From positions 30,654-94,653 of the forward strand of contig CANRHU010000004.1 in assembly GCA_947630485.1 (NCBI GenBank): DNA of 64,000 nucleotides, in the 5' to 3' direction. Positions within the stretch are counted from its first letter, which is position 1. Each line of letters opens with the position of its first letter. Both the position numbers and the translations under genes were made by a program. This DNA comes from an uncultured Lachnospiraceae bacterium. Its GTDB lineage: Bacteria; Bacillota; Clostridia; Lachnospirales; Lachnospiraceae. Positions 44,779 through 54,673 of the stretch are shown piece after piece. The notes under the pieces are model-generated. The model was not told where the DNA came from. It saw only the letters and a list, made by a program, of their open reading frames with translations, and did not search any database.

Positions 44779-46611
44779 TTATTCTCTTTTAAACGAGGCT
44801 CTCTTGCGAAGGGTCGGATCCAGAATCCGCTTGCGGATCCTGAGACTCTTAGGAGTGACCTCCAAAAGCTCGTCCGTATCGATGAAATCCAGGCACTGCT
44901 CCAGGCTCATCTCCCGCGGCGGCGAAAGCTTCAGCGCCTCGTCCGCTCCGGCAGAACGCATATTGGTCAGTTTCTTCGTCTTACAGACATTCAGCTCGAT
45001 GTCCTCGGACTTGGGGCTCTGGCCGATAACCATTCCCGCGTAGACCTTTACGCCCGGACCGATGAAGAGAACCCCGCGGTCCTGGGCCGCAAACAATCCG
45101 TACGCTACGGACTCTCCGCCCTCATAGGCGATCAGAGAGCCGGTCTTGCGGTAGCTTAAATCCCCCTTATAAGGCGCGTAACCGTCAAAGATCGTGTTCA
45201 TGATGCCGTTGCCCTTGGTATCCGTCAAAAATTCTCCCCGGTAGCCGATGAGGCCGCGTGAGGGAATCTCAAACTCCAGCCTGGTATATCCGCCCTGCGC
45301 CGGACTCATGCCCTGCAGTTCCCCTTTGCGGGACGTCAGCTTCTGAATGATAACGCCGGTAAATTCCTCCGGGACATCGACATAAGCCAGCTCCATGGGC
45401 TCCAGCTTCTGGCTGCGCTCATTGTACTTATATAATACTTCCGCCTTGCTGACCGCAAACTCGTAGCCCTCGCGGCGCATATTCTCAATCAGAACCGACA
45501 GATGCAGCTCTCCGCGGCCGGACACCTTGAAACAGTCCGGGGAATCCGTCTCCTCGACGCGCAGACTCACATCCGTGTTAAGCTCCCGAAACAGGCGGTC
45601 CCGGATATGACGGGATGTGACGTATCTGCCCTCCTGCCCCGCCATGGGGCTGTCGTTGACCATAAAGTTCATGGCGATCGTCGGCTCAGAAATCTTCTGG
45701 AACGGAATCGCCTCCGGCTTATCCAGGGAACACAGCGTATCGCCGATATGCAGATCCGTAATGCCGGAAATAGCCACAATGGCCCCCACCGTAGCCTCCG
45801 CGACCTCCACCTTGTTCAGGCCGTCGAATTCATAGAGCTTGCTGATCTTTACGCGGCGCATTTTGTCCGGCTCATGGTGGTTGACAAGAGCGCATTCCTG
45901 GTTCACGCGGATACGTCCGTTATCGACCTTGCCGACGCCGATGCGGCCTACGTACTCATTATAATCGATCGTGCTGATCAGCACCTGGGTGCCTGCGTCC
46001 GGGTCGCCCTCCGGGGCCGGGATATGCTCGATGATCGTCTCGAAAAGCGGCCCCATATCCACGCCGGTATCGTCAGGATCCTTCACCGCGTATCCTGCTT
46101 TGGCCGACGCAAAGACAAACGGGCAGTCCAGCTGCTTATCGGAGGCTTCCAGATCCATTAAAAGCTCCAGCACCTCGTCCACCACTTCGCGCGGCCTGGC
46201 CTCCGGACGGTCGATCTTGTTGACGCAGACGATCACGTACAGATCCAGCTCCAGGGCCTTGCGCAGCACAAACTTGGTCTGGGGCATAGGTCCCTCGTAG
46301 GCGTCCACCACCAGGATAACGCCGTCCACCATCTTGAGCACGCGCTCCACCTCGCCGCCGAAATCGGCATGTCCGGGTGTGTCAACGATATTGATCTTTG
46401 TCCCTTTATAAAACACCGCCGTGTTCTTCGACAATATGGTAATGCCGCGCTCACGCTCAATGTCGTTGGAATCCATGACTCTCTCCACGACCTCCTGGTT
46501 CGCGCGGAACACGCCGCTCTGGCGAAGCAGCCCGTCCACCAGGGTGGTCTTGCCGTGGTCTACATGGGCGATAATCGCTACATTCCTCACATCTTCTCTT
46601 TTTATCTTCAT
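44779..46611 (-). CDS. typA: translational GTPase TypA/BipA
   Basis: 610 aa. G1 [11 protein letters not shown], switch [15 protein letters not shown]3 [15 protein letters not shown]4 NKID, then EF-G-like domains and the BipA-specific C-terminal region ([39 protein letters not shown]). Acts on ribosomes under stress and in 50S assembly. Has its own promoter and terminator, so it is a single-gene transcript. Confidence 0.97.
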   Translation of the reverse strand: MKIKREDVRNVAIIAHVDHGKTTLVDGLLRQSGVFRANQEVVERVMDSNDIERERGITILSKNTAVFYKGTKINIVDTPGHADFGGEVERVLKMVDGVILVVDAYEGPMPQTKFVLRKALELDLYVIVCVNKIDRPEARPREVVDEVLELLMDLEASDKQLDCPFVFASAKAGYAVKDPDDTGVDMGPLFETIIEHIPAPEGDPDAGTQVLISTIDYNEYVGRIGVGKVDNGRIRVNQECALVNHHEPDKMRRVKISKLYEFDGLNKVEVAEATVGAIVAISGITDLHIGDTLCSLDKPEAIPFQKISEPTIAMNFMVNDSPMAGQEGRYVTSRHIRDRLFRELNTDVSLRVEETDSPDCFKVSGRGELHLSVLIENMRREGYEFAVSKAEVLYKYNERSQKLEPMELAYVDVPEEFTGVIIQKLTSRKGELQGMSPAQGGYTRLEFEIPSRGLIGYRGEFLTDTKGNGIMNTIFDGYAPYKGDLSYRKTGSLIAYEGGESVAYGLFAAQDRGVLFIGPGVKVYAGMVIGQSPKSEDIELNVCKTKKLTNMRSAGADEALKLSPPREMSLEQCLDFIDTDELLEVTPKSLRIRKRILDPTLRKRASFKRE

Positions 46612-46698
46612 AAGTTTCTGTCTTCTTTCCTGCCTGCTGCCGGCAGACCGTTCCTTCCTCTCGCAGGATACGTCCGCCCCGCATTTTTACAACATCTA

Positions 46699-46727
46699 AC
46701 TATAGCACCCCATTCACGTAAACGCAA
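46699..46727 (-). promoter_or_regulatory. typA promoter
   Basis: Minus-strand TTGCGT (46722-46727), 17-base spacer, TATAGT (46699-46704), 88 bases before the start codon. Confidence 0.65.
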
Positions 46728-46784
46728 GGAGAAATCTGCGTTCTTCACGGTTCATCTTTTGGGCGGAATGCCCATTTTTCAGCT

Positions 46785-47435
46785 TCAAAACAGTATAACC
46801 TCACCGTCTATAACCCCATAATAGACCGGATCCCCCATACAGATCTCCGCTCTCCCGTTCGTCCCCTCCGTGATCCTGGCCGTCAGGCTGCCGGCCGCTT
46901 CCTCCGGCGCCATAACCGACACCTCCACCTGGTCCGTATACCGGGTATCAAGCACCGGCACCTTCATCTGCGCCAGGATATACTGAATCCTGCCGATGCC
47001 TGTATAGTCGGTCCGGATATCCACCTGCCGTCCGGGCCGCTTCTCAATCACTTTGCTGTGCCTGAGCCCTTCCTGCACCGCTCCGGAATAGGCCCGCACA
47101 AGACCTCCCGTCCCTAAGAGGACGCCGCCGAAATAGCGGGTAACAACCACGCAGATATCCCGGATTTCTTCTCCCAAAAGCACGTCCAGCATGGGACGGC
47201 CCGCCGTCTGGCTGGGCTCCCCGTCGTCGCTGCACTTCTGGATCCGCCCCTGCCCGCCCAGTACATAGGCATAGCAGTTATGTCTGGCGTCCCAGTATTT
47301 CCTGCGCATACGCTCCACAAAAGCCGCGGCTTCCTCCTCCGTGGTCACAGGCTCCGTCGTCGCGATAAAGCGGGACTTCTTTTCTACCAGCTCGCCTTCC
47401 CCGCCTTCCCACAGTATTTTATATCCAGATAGCAT
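46785..47435 (-). CDS. YigZ/IMPACT family protein
   Basis: 216 aa. YigZ signature: EKKSRFIATTEPVTTEEEA, RHNCYAYVLG, CSDDGEPSQTAGRPMLDVL, VVVTRYFGGVLLGTGGLVRAYSGA. Two-domain fold, the N-terminal half related to the eukaryotic translation regulator IMPACT; precise bacterial role is unsettled. AAGGAGGAGAG before the ATG at 47435. Divergent from the PBP gene. Confidence 0.93.
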   Translation of the reverse strand: MLSGYKILWEGGEGELVEKKSRFIATTEPVTTEEEAAAFVERMRRKYWDARHNCYAYVLGGQGRIQKCSDDGEPSQTAGRPMLDVLLGEEIRDICVVVTRYFGGVLLGTGGLVRAYSGAVQEGLRHSKVIEKRPGRQVDIRTDYTGIGRIQYILAQMKVPVLDTRYTDQVEVSVMAPEEAAGSLTARITEGTNGRAEICMGDPVYYGVIDGEVILF

Positions 47436-47540
47436 GTCTCTCTCCTCCTTCGGGCATGAACGCCGGCCGCTGTGTCCATAATAATACAAAAGCCCCGCCT
47501 ATGGCAACCGTTTTAAAAAACCGGGCGCAAATTCCGGATA

Positions 47541-47569
47541 TTGAATTATATGGAAAATTTTGATATAAT
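47541..47569 (+). promoter_or_regulatory. promoter of the PBP1A gene
   Basis: TTGAAT (47541-47546), 17-base spacer, TATAAT (47564-47569), 22 bases before the start codon, so the leader is very short. Confidence 0.85.
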
Positions 47570-47591
47570 GAAGCAGCAAAGGAGGGTTCCA

Positions 47592-50249
47592 ATGAATTAC
47601 GGCAAAAAAGCGACAGAGAAAAAGATAAAAGAAACCAGATCGAACGGCCGCAAAATCGGCAACATGCTGATCCTCACCGCCGTCAAGCTCGTTCTTCTGG
47701 CAGTTGTCCTCTGCGCGGGATTCGGGGCGAGTATGGGCGTGGGCATGATCCGCGCCATCATTGACAGCGCCCCGGAAATCAATATAGACAGCATCGTTCC
47801 GCAGGGTCTCGCAACTACCGTCTACGACACCAAGGGCAATGTAATCGCCACTCTGGTACAGGCGGATTCCAACCGTGATCCGGCGACCTACGAAGAGTTC
47901 CCCCAGGACCTGATCGACGCCTTCGTCGCCATCGAGGACGCCCGTTTCTGGCAGCACAACGGCATTGATCTCCGTTCCATCCTGCGCGCGGTCCGCGGCG
48001 TCCTGACCCACGATTCCTCGGACGGAGGCGGCAGTACCATCACACAGCAGCTGATCAAAAACAACGTCTTCAACGGAGGACGCGAGGACAGCATCGGCGA
48101 GACGCTGGAACGCAAATTCCAGGAGCAGTACCTGGCCGTCCAGCTGACGAAAACCATGGACCGGAAGCTGATCCTGACCAACTACCTGAATACGATCAAC
48201 CTCGGCAACAACTGCCTTGGCGTCAAAGTTGCCTCCCGCCGGTATTTCAATAAGGAGGTATCCGACCTGACGCTCTCAGAATGCGCGGTGATCGCCGGCA
48301 TCACGAAAAGCCCGTCCGCGCTAAATCCTATCTCCGGTCAGAAACGAAACGCGGAACGGCGCGAAGTGATTCTGAAAAATATGGAGGAGCAGGGCTACAT
48401 CAGCGAGGAGGAGTACAACGAGGCCATGGCCGACGACGTCTACTCCCGCATCCAGCTGGTGGATTCCAGCACCAAGGAGACCACCACGATCAACAGCTAT
48501 TTTGTAGACGAGCTGACCAGACAGGTTCGGGATACCCTGATCAACAAGCTGGGCTATTCCGAGACACAGGCGCATAACCTTCTGTACAGCGGCGGTCTTC
48601 AGATCATGGCCACCCAGGATCCGGATCTGCAGGCCATCGTGGACGAGGAGGTCAATAATCCCGACGCCTATCCCGTCACGCGGTACTCCGTCGAATACCG
48701 CCTGTCAGTCACCCACGCGGACGGCTCGACGACGCATTACAACCACGGCCATATCCGCAACTGGCACCGCGACGTGCTGGGGGACTCCGCTTTCGACGCC
48801 CTGTATTCCAGCGAAGAAGAGGCGCGCGCGGATATCGCCAACTATAAAGCGTACCTGCTGCAGGAGGGCGACGAGATCATCGGGGAATATATCAATATCT
48901 CCCTTCAGCCCCAGGCGTCCTTCGTCCTGATCGAACAGACCACCGGCCAGGTCAAGGCGCTGAGCGGCGGCCGCGGCAGCAAGGTCGCCAATCTGACCCT
49001 CAACCGCGCCACGGATGTTCCGCGGCAGCCCGGGTCTACGTTTAAGGTGATTACCTCTTTCGCTCCGGCCCTCGACGCCTGCGGAAGCACCTTAGGCACC
49101 GTCTATTACGACGAGCCCTACACGATCGGCACCAAGACCTTCAGCAACTGGTACGGTGAGAAATACATGGGATATTCCAGCATCCGCAACGGTATCATCT
49201 ATTCCATGAACATAGTGGCAGTGCGCTGCCTGATGGAAACGGTGACCCCGCAGATCGGCGTGGAATACGCCCAGAATTTCGGCATTACCACGCTGTCCTC
49301 CACGGACGTGGTTCCCGCGCTTGCCCTCGGCGGCATCACCAACGGCGTCACGAATCTGGAACTGACCGGCGCTTACGCCTGCATCGCCAACGGCGGCGTC
49401 TATAAGGAGCCGATCTTCTTCACGCAGATTCTGGACCACAACGGCAAGATTCTGCTGGACAATGAACCGGATACGCGGAGAGTCCTGAAAGACTCCACCG
49501 CTTTCCTGCTGACCGACTCCATGAAGGATTCCCTAATCCCCATGCAGATGTTCAGCTCCGGCAACGGACCCAGATCCACCAGTACCGCCGCCAGACTGAA
49601 CAATATGTCCTGCGCGGGCAAGAGCGGTACTACCACCAGCAACAACGACGTCTGGTTCGTCGGTTTCACGCCCTACTATACTGCCGGCATATGGACAGGC
49701 TATGACCTGAACCAGAAGCTGGGCCAGGGCCAGACCTCCTACCACAAGACGATCTGGAAGAAAATCATGGACCGGATCCACGAAGGGCTGCTGGATCCCG
49801 GCTTTACACGTCCCTACAGCGTAGAGACTGCCGTAATCTGCCGCAAATCCGGCAAATTGGCAATCGACGGCATCTGTAACGCGGATCCCCGGGGCGACGC
49901 CACCTATACGGAATATTTCGCCCGCGGAACCGTACCTACCGAGGTCTGCGATATCCATGTGGCCGCTTCCGCCTGCTCCGCGAGCGGACAGCTGTCGACC
50001 GATTATTGCCCGGAGCAGATCCCCCGCGTCTTTATAAAACTTCCGGAATCGGCGAATGCCACGGCGGGCACCGACGACTCCTACTACGCGATGCCGGGGC
50101 TCTGTACGCTCCACAGTGAGACCTCCACGCTGATTCCGCCGAACGAGTCGAGGGAATCCGAAACGATCCCCAGCGGGCCGGGCGTAACTCCCAGGTCGAC
50201 CGTTGTTCCCGCCCCGGTACAGTCCGGGTCTTTCGGGCCGGGCACCTAA
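47592..50249 (+). CDS. class A penicillin-binding protein (PBP1A type)
   Basis: 885 aa from the ATG at 47592 (AAAGGAGGG). One membrane helix near residues 25-45, glycosyltransferase GT51 domain (AIEDARFWQHNGIDLRSILRA, GGSTITQQLIKNNVF), and transpeptidase domain with SXXK in PGSTFKVITSF, SMN in YSMNIVAV and KSGTTTSNNDVWF. C-terminal tail of about 130 residues is Cys/Pro/Ser-rich. Builds and cross-links peptidoglycan outside the membrane. The stop codon lies within a GGCAC/GTGCC hairpin joined to a GCATGGAAATAC motif. Confidence 0.95.
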   Translation: MNYGKKATEKKIKETRSNGRKIGNMLILTAVKLVLLAVVLCAGFGASMGVGMIRAIIDSAPEINIDSIVPQGLATTVYDTKGNVIATLVQADSNRDPATYEEFPQDLIDAFVAIEDARFWQHNGIDLRSILRAVRGVLTHDSSDGGGSTITQQLIKNNVFNGGREDSIGETLERKFQEQYLAVQLTKTMDRKLILTNYLNTINLGNNCLGVKVASRRYFNKEVSDLTLSECAVIAGITKSPSALNPISGQKRNAERREVILKNMEEQGYISEEEYNEAMADDVYSRIQLVDSSTKETTTINSYFVDELTRQVRDTLINKLGYSETQAHNLLYSGGLQIMATQDPDLQAIVDEEVNNPDAYPVTRYSVEYRLSVTHADGSTTHYNHGHIRNWHRDVLGDSAFDALYSSEEEARADIANYKAYLLQEGDEIIGEYINISLQPQASFVLIEQTTGQVKALSGGRGSKVANLTLNRATDVPRQPGSTFKVITSFAPALDACGSTLGTVYYDEPYTIGTKTFSNWYGEKYMGYSSIRNGIIYSMNIVAVRCLMETVTPQIGVEYAQNFGITTLSSTDVVPALALGGITNGVTNLELTGAYACIANGGVYKEPIFFTQILDHNGKILLDNEPDTRRVLKDSTAFLLTDSMKDSLIPMQMFSSGNGPRSTSTAARLNNMSCAGKSGTTTSNNDVWFVGFTPYYTAGIWTGYDLNQKLGQGQTSYHKTIWKKIMDRIHEGLLDPGFTRPYSVETAVICRKSGKLAIDGICNADPRGDATYTEYFARGTVPTEVCDIHVAASACSASGQLSTDYCPEQIPRVFIKLPESANATAGTDDSYYAMPGLCTLHSETSTLIPPNESRESETIPSGPGVTPRSTVVPAPVQSGSFGPGT

Positions 50250-50308
50250 CGTGCCACCGGCATGGAAATACAAAAAACGCGTCACTGGCGCTCTGTTCGC
50301 ATGGAATA
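50235..50308 (+). repeat. double hairpin element after the PBP1A stop (TCACTGG family, copy 5)
   Basis: Hairpin GGCAC-CTAAC-GTGCC with the flanking CCGG pairs, then CATGGAAATAC; immediately followed by ACGC-GTCACTGGCGCT and GCATGGAATAC. Thus two hairpin units each end in the same GCATGGAA motif. Confidence 0.6.
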
Positions 50309-50369
50309 CAAACGCGGACGCCGCAAAATGGTTCGAAACAAAACGCCATTTCGCAGCGCCCGCACTTTT

Positions 50370-50726
50370 TTACGCTTTCATCTTCGGTTTAAAGACCAGG
50401 GAACCCAGGTATCCAAAGATCAGCGCGCCGGAGATTCCCACCGCGCTCGCGGTGAACCCGCCTTTAAAAACCCCGAGAAGGCCATCGCTTGCAAGTCCTT
50501 CCTTCACGCCCTTCCACAGTGTGTTTCCGAAGCCAAGAAGCGGCACCGTCGCGCCGGCTCCCGCCCACTGGGCAAACGGCTCATAAAGCCCCAGACAGCC
50601 CAGAATACTTCCCGTAACCACCAGAGTCACCATGACACGTCCAGGCATCAGCTTCGTCTTATCCAGAAGAATCTGAACGAGAGCGCAGATCAGCCCGCCC
50701 GTCACAAACGCTTTCACATAATCCAT
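50370..50726 (-). CDS. spoVAE: stage V sporulation protein AE
   Basis: 118 aa, four membrane helices (AFVTGGLICALVQILLD, VMVTLVVTGSILGCLGLYEP, TASAVGISGALIFGYLGSLVF). Part of the SpoVA complex that moves dipicolinic acid in sporulation and germination. AGGAGGA before the ATG at 50726; follows spoVAD by about 110 bp. Confirms a spore-former. Confidence 0.93.
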   Translation of the reverse strand: MDYVKAFVTGGLICALVQILLDKTKLMPGRVMVTLVVTGSILGCLGLYEPFAQWAGAGATVPLLGFGNTLWKGVKEGLASDGLLGVFKGGFTASAVGISGALIFGYLGSLVFKPKMKA

Positions 50727-50836
50727 TTTTCCTCCTATCCGGAACCGCCATAAAGGCCGGCCCGTTTCCATCATTTTACCGCCGCAAACAGTCAAGCAGC
50801 CGGGGCGCGCGCGAAACAATATCCGCAAACAGCCGG

Positions 50837-51865
50837 TTACACGCTCCCGCTCTCAAGCACAACGCCGTGGGCGATGCCGGGAATACTTTCCCCCTCGTTG
50901 AAGCTCACGGTCGAGAGCAGCGCGCCGGTTGGCAGAAACAGCACCCGTTTCCACTCCCCGGACCGCAGGCGCGGTAAAATCAACGCGCAAAGCGTCACCG
51001 CGCTGCAGCCGCAGCCGCTCCCGCCCGCATGGGTATCCTGCTTCTCGCGGTCGAAAATCTCGATCCCGCAGTCCATATGGATTTCCGACAGATCACGCCC
51101 GTCCTGCTTCATCATATCCAACAGTATCTTCCGCCCGACTTCACCCAGATCGCCGGTGATAATTTTGTCATAATAGGTTTCATCCACATGAAAATCTTCA
51201 AAATTCTGCCGGATCGTGTGAACCGCCGCGGGCGCCATCGCCGCCCCCATATTCATGGAATCCTGGGCGCCCAGATCCACGATCCGTCCCGGCGTCACCC
51301 CCGTAATCCGCGGCATATGTTCCGTATTGCCGCTCTGTCCGGCCCGTCCGACGACAACCGCGCCGCAGCCGGTCACCGTCCAGGTGGCGGAATAGGGGCG
51401 CTGGTTCCCATAGGCCAGCGGAAAACGGAACTGCTTTTCAGCCGTCGCGAAGTGGCTGCTCGCCACGGCCAGCGTCCGGTCCGCATACCCCGCGTGAACC
51501 GTCATGGCCGAGAGCGTCAGGGCTTCCCCCATGGTCGAGCACGCCCCATAAAGCCCGAACATCGGAATTTCCAGATCTACGGTTCCGAAAGAAGTGGCGA
51601 TCAGCTGCCCCAGCAGATCCCCGGCGAACAGATAGCGCACTTCCTTACGGCGGATATTGCCCTTCTCCAACGCCAGATCAGCCGCCTGCTTCTGCATGGC
51701 GGATTCGGCCTGCTCCCAGTTTTCCATGCCGAACCTGTCGTCCTGCTCGACCACGTCGATACACCTTCCCAGGGGACCCTCCCCTTCCTTCTTTCCCGCC
51801 ACGGACGCGCAGCTTATGATAACCGGCGGTTTTTCGAACGCAATGCTTGCTTTTCCTCTCTGCAT
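50837..51865 (-). CDS. spoVAD: stage V sporulation protein AD
   Basis: 342 aa, thiolase-like fold: FEKPPVIISCASVAGKKEGEGPLG, FGLYGACSTMGEALTLSAM, and C-terminal GSGCGCSAVTLCALILPRL. Soluble SpoVA subunit on the outer face of the inner spore membrane that binds dipicolinic acid. AAGGAGG precedes the ATG. The usual upstream spoVAC gene is missing here; instead a sigma-G-type promoter lies directly in front. Confidence 0.95.
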   Translation of the reverse strand: MQRGKASIAFEKPPVIISCASVAGKKEGEGPLGRCIDVVEQDDRFGMENWEQAESAMQKQAADLALEKGNIRRKEVRYLFAGDLLGQLIATSFGTVDLEIPMFGLYGACSTMGEALTLSAMTVHAGYADRTLAVASSHFATAEKQFRFPLAYGNQRPYSATWTVTGCGAVVVGRAGQSGNTEHMPRITGVTPGRIVDLGAQDSMNMGAAMAPAAVHTIRQNFEDFHVDETYYDKIITGDLGEVGRKILLDMMKQDGRDLSEIHMDCGIEIFDREKQDTHAGGSGCGCSAVTLCALILPRLRSGEWKRVLFLPTGALLSTVSFNEGESIPGIAHGVVLESGSV

Positions 51866-51891
51866 AAAACCTCCTTCTTCCTCTCCTGGTT

Positions 51892-51920
51892 TACTATGTC
51901 CAGATACGGCGATTCTATGC
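51892..51920 (-). promoter_or_regulatory. sigma-G-like promoter of spoVAD-spoVAE
   Basis: Minus-strand GCATA (51916-51920), 17 bases, CATAGTA (51892-51898), matching the forespore sigma-G pattern; SpoVA genes are known sigma-G targets. Confidence 0.6.
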
Positions 51921-51984
51921 GGCGCGGATTCGTTTTGAGCCGTATCCCCGTCTCAAAATTGTCTCAAAATTCTATATTTAACCG

Positions 51985-52014
51985 TTTACAGCTATAAATT
52001 TTTCATGCTATACT
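51985..52014 (+). promoter_or_regulatory. paaK promoter
   Basis: TTTACA (51985-51990), 18-base spacer, TATACT (52009-52014). The leader can form GCGGGACC/GGTCCCGC (52027-52034 with 52068-52075). Confidence 0.6.
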
Positions 52015-52109
52015 AAACGTAGCAAAGCGGGACCCGCGAATGTGCAGCCCGAAGAATACTCCAGCCCGGTCCCGCGCGAAAATATTTCCAAGAAAGGAAT
52101 GAAAAGCCT

Positions 52110-53417
52110 ATGGAACGTTACTATCAGCCAGAGATCGAATGCGCCTCGCGCGAACAGATCCGCGCATGGCAGGACGAACGTCTGGTAAAAACCGTAAGAC
52201 GCGTGTATGACAACGTGGAATTCTACCGCAGGAAGATGGACGCCGCCGGCGTGACCCCCGACGATATCCGGTCCGTCGACGACTTGCACAAACTGCCCTT
52301 CCTGACCAAGGATGATCTGCGGGACGCATATCCCTACGGCCTTCTGGCCACGCCATTGTCCGACTGTGTCCGCATCCAATCCACCAGCGGCACCACAGGC
52401 CGCCGCGTGGTGGCCTTCTACACCCAGCACGACATCGACCTGTGGGATGAATGCTGCGCCCGCGCCATCGTGGCGGCCGGAGGCACCAAAGACGACGTCT
52501 GCCACGTCTGCTACGGCTACGGTCTGTTCACCGGAGGCCCGGGCCTAAACGGCGGTTCCCACAAGGTGGGATGTCTGACCCTGCCCATGTCCTCCGGCAA
52601 CACCGAACGGCAGATTCAGTTCATGGTGGATCTGGGCTCCACAATCCTCTGCTGCACTCCCTCCTATGCGGCTTATCTGGCCGAGTCCATCTGGGAGCGG
52701 GGACTGCAGGATCAGATCAAGCTGAAAGCCGGCATCTTCGGCGCCGAGGCCTGGACCGAAGAAATGCGCCATGACATCGAACAGAAACTGCACATCAAAG
52801 CACACGACATCTACGGCCTGACCGAGATCTCCGGCCCCGGCGTCTCCTTCGAGTGCAGCGAACAGACCGGCATGCATATCAACGAAGACCATTTCATCGC
52901 CGAGGTCATCAACCCGAAGACCGGCGAAGTCCTGCCTGACGGCGAGAAGGGCGAGCTGGTATTCACCTGCATCACCAAGGAAGCGTTTCCGTTAATCCGC
53001 TACCGCACGAGAGACATCTGCATCTTAAGCCATAAGAAATGCTCCTGCGGCCGCACCCATGTGAAGATGACCAAGCCTCTGGGCCGCAGCGACGACATGC
53101 TGATCGTCAAGGGCGTCAACGTATTCCCGTCCCAGATCGAGACGGTCCTGATGAACCAGGGTTACCCGGCCAACTACCAGATCATTGTGGACCGTGTCCA
53201 CAACACCGACACCATCGAAGTCCAGGTAGAGATGACCCAGGAAATGTTCTCCGACAACGCCGGCGTCGTCGCCTCCCGTGAGAAGGCCCTGGTGGACGCG
53301 CTGAAAGCGATGCTCGGCATCCTGGTAAAGGTCCGCCTGGTAAGCCCGAAGACCATCACCAGAAGCGAGGGCAAAGCGGTACGCGTGATCGACAAGAGAA
53401 ACCTGTACCAGGGATGA
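52110..53417 (+). CDS. paaK: phenylacetate-CoA ligase-like adenylate-forming enzyme
   Basis: 435 aa. AMP-binding signature IQSTSGTTGRRVVAFYT, HDIYGLTEISGPGVSFEC, RTRDICIL and the C-terminal lysine region TRSEGKAVRVIDKR. Activates aryl acids such as phenylacetate to CoA thioesters. In anaerobic Clostridia paaK with an ACT-domain gene commonly accompanies indolepyruvate oxidoreductase in aromatic amino acid metabolism; that oxidoreductase is not in the window. AAGGAATG upstream of the start. Confidence 0.92.
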   Translation: MERYYQPEIECASREQIRAWQDERLVKTVRRVYDNVEFYRRKMDAAGVTPDDIRSVDDLHKLPFLTKDDLRDAYPYGLLATPLSDCVRIQSTSGTTGRRVVAFYTQHDIDLWDECCARAIVAAGGTKDDVCHVCYGYGLFTGGPGLNGGSHKVGCLTLPMSSGNTERQIQFMVDLGSTILCCTPSYAAYLAESIWERGLQDQIKLKAGIFGAEAWTEEMRHDIEQKLHIKAHDIYGLTEISGPGVSFECSEQTGMHINEDHFIAEVINPKTGEVLPDGEKGELVFTCITKEAFPLIRYRTRDICILSHKKCSCGRTHVKMTKPLGRSDDMLIVKGVNVFPSQIETVLMNQGYPANYQIIVDRVHNTDTIEVQVEMTQEMFSDNAGVVASREKALVDALKAMLGILVKVRLVSPKTITRSEGKAVRVIDKRNLYQG

Positions 53418-53494
53418 TTCATTCCGGCTGCGGCCTCCCCAAAATGAGCGCCGCGGATGCTGCCTGTCAAATGTTTATTGAAAAGGGGGATACT

Positions 53495-53920
53495 ATGACT
53501 GTCAAACAGATTTCCGTGTTTCTTGAGAATAAGGCCGGTACGCTGGCTGAACTGACCGATTTTCTGCACCGACACAATATCGACATGCGGGCCCTGTCCC
53601 TGGCAGAGGCCCAGGACTTCGGCATCGTCCGCATGATCGTGGACGACATCTACGCCGCCTCCAACGTCTTAAAAGAAGCCGGCTACGTCTTTTCCATCAC
53701 CCCGGTTCTGGCCGTGGAGATGCCCGACGAGCCCGGCAGCCTGTACAGGATTCTGAAAATCCTTGGCGACGGCGGCGTAAATCTGGAATACATGTACGCT
53801 TTTCTGGCTAACGCCAAGGCTTTCACGATCCTTCGCGTAGCCGACAACGCCAAGGCGGTCAACGTCCTGCAGCGCAACGGCATCACACCGGTGTGCCAGG
53901 ACGAGCTGGCAGCGCTGTAA
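53495..53920 (+). CDS. ACT domain-containing protein
   Basis: 141 aa, two ACT repeats: VKQISVFLENKAGTLAELTDFLHRHNIDMRALSL and VLAVEMPDEPGSLYRILKILGDGGVNLEYMYAF. ACT domains bind amino acids as regulators; next to paaK it likely senses an aromatic amino acid. AAAAGGGGG precedes the ATG at 53495; 77 bp after paaK in one transcript. Confidence 0.9.
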   Translation: MTVKQISVFLENKAGTLAELTDFLHRHNIDMRALSLAEAQDFGIVRMIVDDIYAASNVLKEAGYVFSITPVLAVEMPDEPGSLYRILKILGDGGVNLEYMYAFLANAKAFTILRVADNAKAVNVLQRNGITPVCQDELAAL

Positions 53921-53987
53921 TCCGGAGGAAGCGGCCGTTAAGGCCGCGCTTTCGGACAGCTCTGCGGGACTAAAACAGCCTTAAAAC

Positions 53988-54030
53988 GTCCATGAAGTTT
54001 AAGGGTTTCCTTCTCTTCATGGACATTTTT
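53988..54030 (+). terminator. terminator of paaK-ACT (possibly bidirectional)
   Basis: GTCCATGAAG (53988-53997) pairs with CTTCATGGAC (54015-54024), followed by ATTTTT. It overlaps the last codons of the convergent NUDIX gene; on the minus strand TTTTAA follows. Confidence 0.8.
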
Positions 54031-54577
54031 CCTTTGCGATCAGTTTCTTATAGATATGCTCCACAAACCACGGCTCCGTGGAAGCGCGCAGCGCCTCGTC
54101 AAACGTCCACCATTTCACCGCCTTATTCTCTTCCGCGTTCACGGCCAGCTGCTCCGCCTCGTCGGCCTCAGCCAGATACGTGACGTTCAGATGCAGGTGA
54201 CTGGGCACATAGTTTCCCCGCTTCACATGACCGTCTACCGTCAGAATCTCCAGGCTGAAAATATCGTCGCTGACCAGCGAAGCGTTCCGCACGCCGGTCT
54301 CCTCCCGAAGCTCCCGCAGCGCCACCGCCCGAAGGTCGCTGTCGCCGTCCGCATGACCGCCGATCCAGGCCCAGGAATCATAAATCTTATGATAAACCAT
54401 CAGCGTCTTCGTGCGCGCCGGATTCACCGTCCAGAGCGACGCGGTAAAATGGCCGATCCGATTGGCCCTGTCCAGATAATTTGTACAGCTCCGCATATAT
54501 TCAAGCATCAGCGCCCTGTCGCAGGCCTCCTGCTCGTTAAACGGTATATAATTCTCGATGTCCTGATATAAATTCAT
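54017..54577 (-). CDS. NUDIX hydrolase
   Basis: 186 aa. Nudix box GHADGDSDLRAVALRELREETGV (first Glu replaced by Asp, catalytic REELEE-type core kept), followed by PSHLHLNVTYLAEAD. Hydrolyses a nucleoside diphosphate linked compound; substrate unknown. Confidence 0.9.
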   Translation of the reverse strand: MNLYQDIENYIPFNEQEACDRALMLEYMRSCTNYLDRANRIGHFTASLWTVNPARTKTLMVYHKIYDSWAWIGGHADGDSDLRAVALRELREETGVRNASLVSDDIFSLEILTVDGHVKRGNYVPSHLHLNVTYLAEADEAEQLAVNAEENKAVKWWTFDEALRASTEPWFVEHIYKKLIAKEKCP

Positions 54578-54673
54578 CGCGTCTCCTTTTCGCAGGCGCC
54601 CCGCCGCGGCGCTGTGCCTGATTTCCTTATCGTTTCACAGATTTTCCGCCGTACCGCTATTCTTCACGGTCTC

